This document shows positions 55,578 through 64,000 of a stretch of DNA of 64,000 nucleotides, in pieces (position 1 is the first letter of the stretch; every line of letters starts with the position of its first letter). The DNA comes from Lactobacillus crispatus (GTDB taxonomy: Bacteria; Bacillota; Bacilli; Lactobacillales; Lactobacillaceae): positions 930,001-994,000 of the forward strand of contig NZ_CP072197.1 of the NCBI RefSeq assembly GCF_018987235.1. Direction: 5' to 3'. A program made the translations under genes and the position numbers. The notes under the pieces are model-generated. The model worked only from the letters and a program-made list of their open reading frames with translations, did no database searches and was not told the origin of the DNA.

Positions 55578-55850
55578 ATGATGAAATTAAAATATATAGG
55601 TGAAACTTTAGGGGTAACTGGCTTAACAAATGGCAAAATCTATGAATGTATAGCTGAAGAAGGACCTTTTTATAGAGTCATTGATGACAGTGATGAAGAT
55701 TATTTATATTCCCAAAACAATCCAGCACCACTTGATGGTTCATCTAAGGGCGGAAAATGGGAAGATTTTAGCATTTGGTATTATGATAAATATGATCAAG
55801 TAATAAAAGGCATCGATTATTCTATGTATATAAATAAAAATAGATTGTAA
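55578..55850 (+). CDS. Hypothetical protein between CRISPR remnant and cas3
   Basis: The 90-residue product MMKLKYIGETLGVTGLTNGK... contains an SH3-like beta pattern (KYIGE..GVTGLTNGKIYECI...YRVIDDSDEDYLYS) followed by a helix-poor tail. I believe similar small proteins occur alone in lactobacilli and streptococci. It does not belong to the usual I-E gene set. A weak ribosome site (GAGAGAAAAG) precedes the first ATG. No known function. Confidence 0.6.
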   Translation: MMKLKYIGETLGVTGLTNGKIYECIAEEGPFYRVIDDSDEDYLYSQNNPAPLDGSSKGGKWEDFSIWYYDKYDQVIKGIDYSMYINKNRL

Positions 55851-55906
55851 AATAAAAAGTAATTATAAATATTAGATTAAGTAGATAGTATAAACTAAGG
55901 AGAAAC

Positions 55907-58657
55907 ATGACAATTTTATCAAATACCACCCTGTCTTTATGGGGTAAAAAGAATATTAATAAAGATAGCGAAGAAGTATGGTTACCCTTAATTGCTCACT
56001 TAATTGACACAAAAAATGTTATTGGATGGTTATATAATCATTGGCTTAATGACGGCCAAAGACGCATTTTGAGTCAGGGATTTGAAAACTCAAATGAAGT
56101 TCAGAATCTTGTTGAATTTATTGGATACATTCATGATATTGGTAAGGCTACACCAGCTTTTCAAATTAAGCAATCGTTTATCCACAATGAAGACTTAGAC
56201 CAGGATTTGTTAGAAAGATTATTACAAAATGGGTTTGATAATTTAGAAGAATTAAAGGCAAATATGGATACTAGACACTGGCTCCACGCTCTGGCCGGTG
56301 AAGTGATCTTAGAAAATAGTGGGTTAAATGAAAGTATTGGCGCTATAGTTGGCGGGCACCATGGTAAACCACAAAATAAGTATTTTGACTATGAAGATCA
56401 ACTGATGGATGATACTTCTAAATATTATCAATCAGATTCTTGGGCCGAAAATCCAACTAGAGAAAAATGGGAAAATGTACAAAAAGAGATCATCAATTAT
56501 GGTTTAGATTTGTGTAATTTTAAAAATTTAGAAGATATACCTACAGTTACTGACTCACAAGCAGTAATTTTAGAAGGCCTAGTAATTATGGCCGACTGGT
56601 TGGCATCTAGTGAATATACAATTAAAGATGGTAAGCGTGTTAGCATGTTTCCATTAATCTCGATGGATCAAGGTTTTAGCGATATTGATATGACATCAAG
56701 ATATCAACAAGGAATTTTAAATTGGCTTAAAACAGATTCCTGGACGCCTCAATTGATAGTCGATACTAAAGAGCAATATCAAAAACGCTGGAATTTTGAT
56801 CCAAGACAAGTTCAGGAACAAATGTCTCAAGCAATCGGAGATAGTGTGGATCCTAGCATGATTATCGTTGAAGCCCCGATGGGTATTGGTAAAACTGAAA
56901 TAGCTCTAACTGCTGTTGAGCAATTAGCTGCTAAGACCGGTATCAATGGCCTGTTTTTTGGCTTGCCAACCCAGGCTACTGCAAATGCAATGTTTGATAG
57001 AGTAGATAACTGGTTGGGGAATATTGCCAAAGAACAGAGCGAAAACCTCTCTATTAAATTGATGCATGGAAAGGCACAGTTTAATCAAAAATATCACAAT
57101 ATTCCTGATGCTGATGATATTGAAACCGATGAAGGTGCAGTTGTTGTTAATCAGTGGTTTAATGGTAAAAAGTCAATATTAACTGACTTTGTAATTGGAA
57201 CTATTGATCAATTGCTTTTGATGGGCTTGAAGCAAAAGCATCTGGCCTTAAGACATTTAGGGCTAAGCGGAAAAATAGTTGTAATTGACGAGGTTCATGC
57301 TTATGACGTATATATGAGTTCCTATCTTGAAAAGGCAATAGAGTGGTTGGGGGCATATCATGTACCAGTTGTTGCTTTGTCGGCTACGCTTCCAGTTGAT
57401 AAAAGAAATGAACTTCTTACAGCATATTGTAGAGGAAAATATGGCAGTGAAAAATTTAAAGCTCAAAATACTAATTGGCAAACTTGTCAAGCATATCCCT
57501 TATTAAGTATTTTGGATGGCAAAGTTTTAAAACAAAAGTCAGACTTTTCTACTAAAGCTGATGATACTACAGTTAAAGTTACTCGCTTAAACATTGAAAA
57601 TTACGATTTAATTGAAAAGATTAATGATCAAATTGAAGATGGCGGTGTCGCAGGTGTCATAGTTAATACGGTAAAGCGAGCACAAGAATTGGCAAAAATT
57701 GCTGAAAAAGAGTGTTCTGAAGATACGCAAATTTTGGTGCTTCATTCCGCATTTTTGGCTAATGATCGTAGTAATTTAGAGTCCAAATTGGAAAAGTCAA
57801 TTGGAAATCACCAAAAACGTCCAAAGAAAATGATAGTAATTGGCACGCAAGTGCTCGAACAATCTTTGGATATCGATTTTGATGTTATGTATACGGATAT
57901 TGCACCAATAGACTTGATTTTACAAAGAGCGGGTCGTTTGCATCGTCATCAAGTTAAGCGCCCAGACAAATTAATTGAGCCTCAACTATTCATTATGGGT
58001 ATTAATTCTAATGGGGACTATGGGGATGCAAATCAAGCAATTTATGAGAAATATCTTTTAATTAAGACGGATCATTTCTTAAAAGACAAGATCAAATTAC
58101 CTAGTGATATTTCTAATTTGGTTCAAAAGGTATATTCAGCGGATACTGATAATGAAGTACAAGATCTTCAGGAAGCGGAAGTTAAGAAATTCAACATTGA
58201 TCAAGAAAAGGCAGAACAAAAATCAAAAGGGTATCAAATTAGATCCCCAAGAGTTGAAAAAACTTTACATGGTTGGCTTGATAATGATAGTGACACTGAT
58301 CTAAATGATGTTAAAGCAGAGGCTGCTGTCAGAGATACGAATGAAACAATCGAGGTTCTTTTGCTAAAAAAAGATGCCGATGGATTTTATTTAATGGATG
58401 GGCGAAAAGTGGATGAAGAAGTTCCTGATAGCGTTGTTGCTCAGCAGTTGATTAGGCTGCCCCATGCATTAACGATGAATATAAACCAATCTATACGAAA
58501 TTTGGAACGAGATACTATTAGTAATTTTCCTGAATGGCAGAACAGTTCCTGGTTAAAGGGCTCGGTAGCTTTAATTCTTGATGCCAATAATGAGACAGAA
58601 TTTAATGGATATAAAATTAAGTATTCATCTGACTTGGGGTTATCGTACGAAAAATAG
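55907..58657 (+). CDS. cas3: CRISPR-associated nuclease-helicase Cas3 (type I-E)
   Basis: The 916-residue protein has the HD nuclease at the N-terminus (His31, His76-Asp77 in GYIHDIGKATPAFQ, and VGGHHGKP). The superfamily-2 helicase has Walker A EAPMGIGKTE near 324, DEVH in VVIDEVHAYD near 458, motif III LSATLP, and motif VI LQRAGRLHRH. The domain order is normal for I-E. Cas3 degrades DNA that Cascade has marked. AAGGAG lies six bases before the ATG. It is separated from cas8e by 195 bases that hold a crRNA-like element and a terminator, so it has its own promoter and stop. Confidence 0.97.
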   Translation: MTILSNTTLSLWGKKNINKDSEEVWLPLIAHLIDTKNVIGWLYNHWLNDGQRRILSQGFENSNEVQNLVEFIGYIHDIGKATPAFQIKQSFIHNEDLDQDLLERLLQNGFDNLEELKANMDTRHWLHALAGEVILENSGLNESIGAIVGGHHGKPQNKYFDYEDQLMDDTSKYYQSDSWAENPTREKWENVQKEIINYGLDLCNFKNLEDIPTVTDSQAVILEGLVIMADWLASSEYTIKDGKRVSMFPLISMDQGFSDIDMTSRYQQGILNWLKTDSWTPQLIVDTKEQYQKRWNFDPRQVQEQMSQAIGDSVDPSMIIVEAPMGIGKTEIALTAVEQLAAKTGINGLFFGLPTQATANAMFDRVDNWLGNIAKEQSENLSIKLMHGKAQFNQKYHNIPDADDIETDEGAVVVNQWFNGKKSILTDFVIGTIDQLLLMGLKQKHLALRHLGLSGKIVVIDEVHAYDVYMSSYLEKAIEWLGAYHVPVVALSATLPVDKRNELLTAYCRGKYGSEKFKAQNTNWQTCQAYPLLSILDGKVLKQKSDFSTKADDTTVKVTRLNIENYDLIEKINDQIEDGGVAGVIVNTVKRAQELAKIAEKECSEDTQILVLHSAFLANDRSNLESKLEKSIGNHQKRPKKMIVIGTQVLEQSLDIDFDVMYTDIAPIDLILQRAGRLHRHQVKRPDKLIEPQLFIMGINSNGDYGDANQAIYEKYLLIKTDHFLKDKIKLPSDISNLVQKVYSADTDNEVQDLQEAEVKKFNIDQEKAEQKSKGYQIRSPRVEKTLHGWLDNDSDTDLNDVKAEAAVRDTNETIEVLLLKKDADGFYLMDGRKVDEEVPDSVVAQQLIRLPHALTMNINQSIRNLERDTISNFPEWQNSSWLKGSVALILDANNETEFNGYKIKYSSDLGLSYEK

Positions 58658-58672
58658 TAAACTGTATTAAGT

Positions 58673-58780
58673 GTATTCCTCACTTAGGTGAGGGTGATCC
58701 CATTAATTAATCATTTATTAAAGTAATCCCCATGAAAATGGGCTTGGCGGTTTCATAAACTGAAATCGCTTTTTATTTTA
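58673..58780 (+). ncRNA. Candidate CreR: crRNA-like guide RNA between cas3 and cas8e
   Basis: Bases 58673-58700 are a 28-base repeat copy, GTATTCCTCACTTAGGTGAG plus GGTGATCC. The stem is changed on both sides (CTCAC/GTGAG instead of CTCCAC/GTGGAG) and still pairs, while the crRNA 5' handle GTGATCC is unchanged. The spacer-like segment that follows begins C-ATTAATTAATCATTTAT. The same 17 bases occur at 58814-58830, at the cas8e start site. A CCCAT-GAAA-ATGGG hairpin (58729-58742) and an intrinsic terminator (GCGGTTTCA/TGAAATCGC, T-tract, 58747-58780) end it. No second repeat. Its promoter is not clear; read-through from cas3 is possible. Confidence 0.7.
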
Positions 58781-58845
58781 TTGTAAATTAAAAGGAAAAG
58801 TTTTATTATAAATATTAATTAATCATTTATGAATTGGAAGAGATG
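58781..58845 (+). promoter_or_regulatory. cas8e (Cascade) promoter with predicted self-protospacer
   Basis: TTGTAA (58781-58786), 17 bases, TATTAT (58804-58809) gives a start near 58815. The 33-base site 58813-58845 matches the crRNA-like spacer at positions 2-18, and the three bases before it are AAA, the PAM reported for L. crispatus I-E. Cascade bound here would cover the transcription start. Confidence 0.6.
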
Positions 58846-58852
58846 GTGATAT

Positions 58853-60562
58853 ATGAGTAATGATTTAAGTTTCAATCTGGTTACTGATCCTTGGATTAAA
58901 GTCCTGAAAAAGGATTATACCGAAAGTGAAGTCTCTTTAAATGAACTTTTTAGTAATTCTGAAGATTATCTTCAGCTTGCCGGTGATATGAAATCGCAGG
59001 ACTTAGCGATTCTCAGATTATTGTTGGCTATCTTACTGTCAGTTTATACTAGATTCGATGCAGATGATACGCCATACTCATGGCTGGATTTAGATGACAA
59101 ATGGCGAGTGACTCGGACAGATAATGATGGCTTCAACTCTCAAAAACTAAAACTGGGAGACACTTGGAGAAGTCTATATGATCAAAAAACTTTTTCAAAA
59201 AAAGTATTTGATTATCTAAATCTTTATCAGGCTAAGTTTAATTTATTTGGTGAAGATCCTTTTTATCAAGTTAATCGTCAAGTCTATGACCAAAATGTGC
59301 CGGAAAATAAAAAGGTAGCTAAAGGTGCGGGTACAGTATCAGTTAAACAAATTAATCGACTTATTTCTGAAAGCAATAACAGCCCGGCACTGTTTTCACC
59401 TAAATCAGGTATTGAAAAAGATAGTGTTAATAATGCGGAATTAGTTCGCTGGTTAATTACTTACCAAAACTTCACAGGTGTTACTGATAAGACCAAAGTT
59501 AAGTCAAAGGATAAGTTCTCTGTTTCTCCTGGTTGGTTGTATTCAATTAATCCTGTTTATATTAAAGGTAAAACTTTATTTGACACTTTGATGTTAAATC
59601 TAAGCTTAGTTACCAATGATTCTGCAGATGGAACAAACTGGCTAAACTCACAAAGACCAGTGTGGGAATACGATGATATTAATGATTATCTTCAACAAAG
59701 ATTGAATGGAGTATATCCTGACAATTTATCTGAATTATACACTGTTTGGTCTAGAATGATTCATATTGATTGGCAAAATGGTCAGCCAGTTATATTTAGC
59801 GCAGGACTGCCTAAGTTAGATAGTGAAAAACAATTCCTAGAGCCAATGACGACTTGGCGTAAAAATAAAGATGGTGTTGTATATCCAGCTGCCAAGAATA
59901 AAAATAATATAAATGTCGCTATGTGGCGTAATTTTGGTCAGTATATAAGAACTAAAGCTAACGAAGATGAAAAAAGAATTCCAGGAATTGTTAGTTGGAT
60001 TCAGGAATTGAAAAAAGAAAAATACATTTCTAAGCATACTAACATCAATATAGCTACAGTAGCTATGATAAGTGATGGAAATGCTACATCTCAATCACCT
60101 TATGCGGAAATCACTGATAATATGCAAGCTAAGGCAGGAGTTCTTTTTGATGATGAGCCTATGCTTGAAAATCGGTGGCAAGATAAGATTGAAGAAGAAG
60201 TATTATTAGCACAAAAGGTTGTGGCTTATTTCTATTGGTTTGCAAAAGATATATCGAACATTCAAACCCATAGCGAGAAGAAAAAAAGTAATGATGATTG
60301 GGCAAGTCGAAAGGTAGCGCAACTTTATGACGAACTGAATCAGCCATTTTACACTTGGCTTTCTGGATTAGATATAAATCAAGACCGTAATGTCAAAATT
60401 AAAGAATGGCGTGAAACTTTAAATCGTCTTGTTGCAACGCAAGCTAAAAATATTTTTGTCAATGCAACTGCTGATGAAATCATTGGCGGGAAGGAAGACA
60501 ATATTTTTACAATTTATAATAAACTACGCAGAAACGTCTATGTTTGTCTCGGATTAAAGTAA
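58853..60562 (+). CDS. cas8e: Cascade large subunit Cas8e (CasA/Cse1)
   Basis: 569 residues, SFNLVTDPWIKVLKKDYTES, the standard start of Cse1 (PWI.V). The L-shaped N-terminal domain is followed by a C-terminal four-helix bundle (from about 440). It reads the PAM and recruits Cas3. First gene of the Cascade operon, 10 bases before cse2. Confidence 0.95.
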   Translation: MSNDLSFNLVTDPWIKVLKKDYTESEVSLNELFSNSEDYLQLAGDMKSQDLAILRLLLAILLSVYTRFDADDTPYSWLDLDDKWRVTRTDNDGFNSQKLKLGDTWRSLYDQKTFSKKVFDYLNLYQAKFNLFGEDPFYQVNRQVYDQNVPENKKVAKGAGTVSVKQINRLISESNNSPALFSPKSGIEKDSVNNAELVRWLITYQNFTGVTDKTKVKSKDKFSVSPGWLYSINPVYIKGKTLFDTLMLNLSLVTNDSADGTNWLNSQRPVWEYDDINDYLQQRLNGVYPDNLSELYTVWSRMIHIDWQNGQPVIFSAGLPKLDSEKQFLEPMTTWRKNKDGVVYPAAKNKNNINVAMWRNFGQYIRTKANEDEKRIPGIVSWIQELKKEKYISKHTNINIATVAMISDGNATSQSPYAEITDNMQAKAGVLFDDEPMLENRWQDKIEEEVLLAQKVVAYFYWFAKDISNIQTHSEKKKSNDDWASRKVAQLYDELNQPFYTWLSGLDINQDRNVKIKEWRETLNRLVATQAKNIFVNATADEIIGGKEDNIFTIYNKLRRNVYVCLGLK

Positions 60563-60572
60563 GGAGAAAAAG

Positions 60573-61178
60573 ATGAGTGATGCTTATACTGCTACGGCAC
60601 GAATAATTAATCAGCTGTATGGTGATGGAACTCCTGATAAAGGTGCTTTGGCTGAACTTAGAAGGACAACAGCTATCACCGATAAAGGCGCTGAAAAAAT
60701 CTGGCCTTTAATTTTTTCAGCCGTGCCTAAATTAAGTACAAATGGAAAACCTACAAAGCTTGAAACAGCAGTTTATACTGCTCTTCACTGTTATGCTGCA
60801 TTTCAACAAGGGAATGATTCATTTGTCTTTGGTCAAATTCCTAGATCAAAAGATAAGGAAGAATCTGGAGAAAATGGTGTATCTCTTTTTACTGCACTGA
60901 AGAAAATGAAAATAAACGACTCTAACGAAAAGAAGGCTTTAGATAGGCGAGTAACAGCTTTATTAGCAACTACAAATATCAGCAGTGCCACCAATTCAAT
61001 TAATCATCTAGTAAGTATTCTTAAAGGAAAGAAAATGGGTGAAAAGATTGACTTTGCTCAATTGGCGGAAGACTTGTATAACTTTCAGTGGAGTACGAAA
61101 AATGCAAGATTCGTTGCCTTGAAGTGGGGAAAAGATTACTACTGGAACGTTTATAAGCTGGCATCAGACAACGATTAG
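60573..61178 (+). CDS. cse2: Cascade small subunit Cse2 (Cas11)
   Basis: 201 residues, all-helical. The phrases GALAELRRTTAITDKGAEKIW and LDRRVTALLATTNISSATNSINHLVSILK fit CasB/Cse2, which stabilises the non-target strand in the R-loop. AAGGAG upstream. Follows cas8e by 10 bases. Confidence 0.92.
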   Translation: MSDAYTATARIINQLYGDGTPDKGALAELRRTTAITDKGAEKIWPLIFSAVPKLSTNGKPTKLETAVYTALHCYAAFQQGNDSFVFGQIPRSKDKEESGENGVSLFTALKKMKINDSNEKKALDRRVTALLATTNISSATNSINHLVSILKGKKMGEKIDFAQLAEDLYNFQWSTKNARFVALKWGKDYYWNVYKLASDND

Positions 61179-61205
61179 TGAACAAAAAGCAAGGAGAAAA
61201 TCAAA

Positions 61206-62315
61206 ATGAATAAGAATCTTTATATGGACATTAATGTATTGCAAACTGTACCATCATCAAATATCAATAGAGATGACACTGGTTCACCTAAAACAGCTAT
61301 TTATGGTGGCGTGACTCGGTCAAGAGTTTCTTCACAAAGCTGGAAGAGAGCAATGCGTTTAGCCTTTAAACAAGACTCAGAAAATGAAGAATGGCTTAAG
61401 AGCTATAGAACTTTGAAAACAGCTAGTCTTTTGGCGAATAAGTTACAAGAACTAGATTCAAATTTAAGTGAAGAAGATGCTTTAAAGAAAGTTGAAGAAG
61501 TCTTTAAAGTAGCTGGAATCAAATTAAAAAAGGACAAGAAAACGGGCGAAATGTTAACTGGAGCACTACTACTAGTAAGTGAAGGGCAACTCGAAAAGAT
61601 CGCTAAACTTGCTTTGTCTGTTGATCAAATAGATAAAGATACAGCTAAAGAAATTAAGAAAAATTTGATGGGAGATCAATCTCTAGATTTAGCTTTATTT
61701 GGAAGAATGGTGGCAGATAATCCAGAATTGAATGTGGATGCTTCTAGTCAAGTGGCTCATGCAATTTCCACTCATGAAGTTACTCCAGAATTTGATTATT
61801 ACACTGCAGTTGATGATGCAAATGCGAAAAGCCAAACAGGTTCTGCAATGCTTGGTACGATTGAATATAATTCATCTACTTTATACAGATATGCCAATGT
61901 TAACATTCTTGATTTATTGCACAATCTTGGTAATAAAGCTTTGACTATTGAAGGAATTAAGCTCTTTATCAAAGAATTTGTTTTGACAATGCCGACTGGT
62001 AAGGAAAATACTTTTGCTAATAAAACACTCCCTCAATACGTTATGATTAATGTTCGTACTGATACACCCGTTAACCTAGTATCTGCATTTGAAACACCAG
62101 TTAGATCTGAAGGTGGCTACGTTGATAAATCTATCGATCGATTAGAGGATGAATATAAAAATTCCTTGAAATTTGTAGATAAGCCTGTGTTTAATGTCGA
62201 ATTGACGAATAGTGAGAATATAGTCGACAATCAGGCTGAAAATATTGATGATTTAATTAATCAAACTGCTGAATTCGTAAAACAGGAGTTAGAAAATGAA
62301 GACAGCAACGATTAG
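61206..62315 (+). CDS. cas7e: Cascade backbone Cas7e (CasC/Cse4)
   Basis: 369 residues with the family opening YMDINVLQTVPSSNINRDDT and SPKTAIYGGVTRSRVSSQSW; RRM fold with thumb. Six copies coat the crRNA spacer. Its last 20 bases overlap cas5e. Confidence 0.95.
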   Translation: MNKNLYMDINVLQTVPSSNINRDDTGSPKTAIYGGVTRSRVSSQSWKRAMRLAFKQDSENEEWLKSYRTLKTASLLANKLQELDSNLSEEDALKKVEEVFKVAGIKLKKDKKTGEMLTGALLLVSEGQLEKIAKLALSVDQIDKDTAKEIKKNLMGDQSLDLALFGRMVADNPELNVDASSQVAHAISTHEVTPEFDYYTAVDDANAKSQTGSAMLGTIEYNSSTLYRYANVNILDLLHNLGNKALTIEGIKLFIKEFVLTMPTGKENTFANKTLPQYVMINVRTDTPVNLVSAFETPVRSEGGYVDKSIDRLEDEYKNSLKFVDKPVFNVELTNSENIVDNQAENIDDLINQTAEFVKQELENEDSND

Positions 62316-63021
62316 ATTGACTGCGCCACTTCAGTCTTATGGTAATTCTGCATCTTTTAATCAAAGAACTAGTGATAGTTATCCAACCAAAAGTGCTATT
62401 GTAGGTATGATTGCAGCTGCATTGGGCTACTCAAGAGAAGATAATGAAAAAATTTTGGAGCTAAATAATTTATTATTTGCTGTTCGAATTGAGCAATCAG
62501 GCAAAATGTTGACAGAGTTTCAAACAGTGGAATACAGAAAGAGTGCAAGCAAGACTGCTCGAAAGTTAACGTATCGTGATTTTATTCAAGATGGAGTTTT
62601 CATGGTAGCGATTGGCAGCGATGATGATCAATTGATCGAAAACATCAAAGAAGCACTTGAACATCCAAAATTTCAGCTTTATTTAGGAAGACGGTCTAAT
62701 CCGCCAGCTGGTCCACTTAAAATTGATATTTTTGATGGAAAAAATCCCTTACAAGTACTAGAAGATATGCCCTGGCAAGCTTCAGATTGGTATAAGAGGA
62801 GCTTTAAGTCGTCACAATTTCTAACTAGAATAATTGCTGATGCTAGTTTAGATCCTGAAAGTACCCCCTTAATGAAAAAAGATAAAGTGGGCTCTTTTGA
62901 TCAAAAAGATAGATATTATCAATATCGTCCTATCGTAATCAAAAAAGCAGTTAAACTTAAAAATTCAGAAAATAATCAGACATCAGATAATACTGATTGG
63001 GATTTTTGGTCATTTGTGTAG
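62296..63021 (+). CDS. cas5e: Cascade Cas5e (CasD)
   Basis: 241 residues, TIRLTAPLQSYGNSASFNQR then YPTKSAIVGMIAAALG, the Cas5 signature. GRRSNPPAGPLK is the later conserved block. It binds the 5' handle of the crRNA (GTGATCC in this locus). Confidence 0.95.
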   Translation: MKTATIRLTAPLQSYGNSASFNQRTSDSYPTKSAIVGMIAAALGYSREDNEKILELNNLLFAVRIEQSGKMLTEFQTVEYRKSASKTARKLTYRDFIQDGVFMVAIGSDDDQLIENIKEALEHPKFQLYLGRRSNPPAGPLKIDIFDGKNPLQVLEDMPWQASDWYKRSFKSSQFLTRIIADASLDPESTPLMKKDKVGSFDQKDRYYQYRPIVIKKAVKLKNSENNQTSDNTDWDFWSFV

Positions 63022-63030
63022 GAGGGTAGA

Positions 63031-64000
<970 letters not shown>

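Noticed and set aside
58734..58760. Eight-codon mini-ORF (MKMGLAVS) after the crRNA-like repeat, as a CreT-type toxin of a CreTA module
   Set aside because: It has no ribosome site and lies in the terminator; the promoter match points to cas8e control instead. Cannot be fully excluded without expression tests.

Overview
The window is low-GC Firmicutes DNA from a host-associated Lactobacillus of the acidophilus/delbrueckii group; L. crispatus, L. helveticus and L. amylovorus are the best matches I can name. The grounds are codon use, YSIRK/LPxTG surface-protein architecture, a 28-base type I-E CRISPR repeat of lactobacillus type, and IS982, IS256, IS30, ISL3 and IS66 elements. Species was not tested by any search.

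Layout. 1-6.1 kb: end of a flavin disulfide reductase, a MupG-type 6-phospho-muramidase with a GntR-type operator, a broken Bax-inhibitor-1-like gene, and a proton-type P-ATPase divergent from a LysR regulator across a perfect palindrome. 6.1-9.7 kb: a decayed arginine deiminase operon. arcA is split by an IS982 element with 9-bp target duplication, arcB has a stop and a deletion, and arcB runs in frame into the tail of arcC. 9.7-21 kb: citX, an Eis-like acetyltransferase, small secreted and membrane proteins, an Asn/Arg-rich low-complexity protein, a paired ABC exporter, and a sugar-phosphate isomerase gene with an in-frame UGA. 21-25.5 kb: a phospholipase-D/P-loop ATPase fusion with a small partner, then an IS256 element inserted exactly at the start codon of a histidine phosphatase. 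25.6-30.7 kb: threonine biosynthesis as two divergent pairs (thrC-lysC and hom-thrB). 32.6-38 kb: three short CRISPR arrays among an IS30-split gene, tiny ORFs, msrA and an M23 peptidase. 38.3-42.3 kb: a structured leader followed by a P1B metal ATPase, CopZ-like chaperone, ferritin-like protein and Crp/Fnr regulator. 44-52.3 kb: a giant sortase-anchored mucus-binding protein broken by one frameshift. 52.3-54.8 kb: an ISL3 relic with IS66 nested in it, which also cuts the end of a type I holin-like toxin. 55.4-64 kb: a last CRISPR remnant and the type I-E operon cas3, cas8e, cse2, cas7e, cas5e, cas6e and the start of cas1.

The most interesting object lies between cas3 and cas8e. It is a solitary, diverged but hairpin-preserving 28-base CRISPR repeat followed by a spacer-like segment. 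That segment repeats 17 bases of the predicted cas8e promoter/start-site region, and the matching site is preceded by AAA. This is the architecture expected of a crRNA-like guide that lets Cascade repress its own operon (CreR-type autoregulation). The repeats also carry a variable tetraloop on a constant stem, and an 11-base segment fully complementary to the 3' end of 16S rRNA. One terminal repeat appears to serve as the ribosome binding site of the next gene.

Overall the window reads as a core metabolic chromosome segment under heavy IS attack. Many genes are in early decay, and a CRISPR locus is dispersed over about 23 kb.
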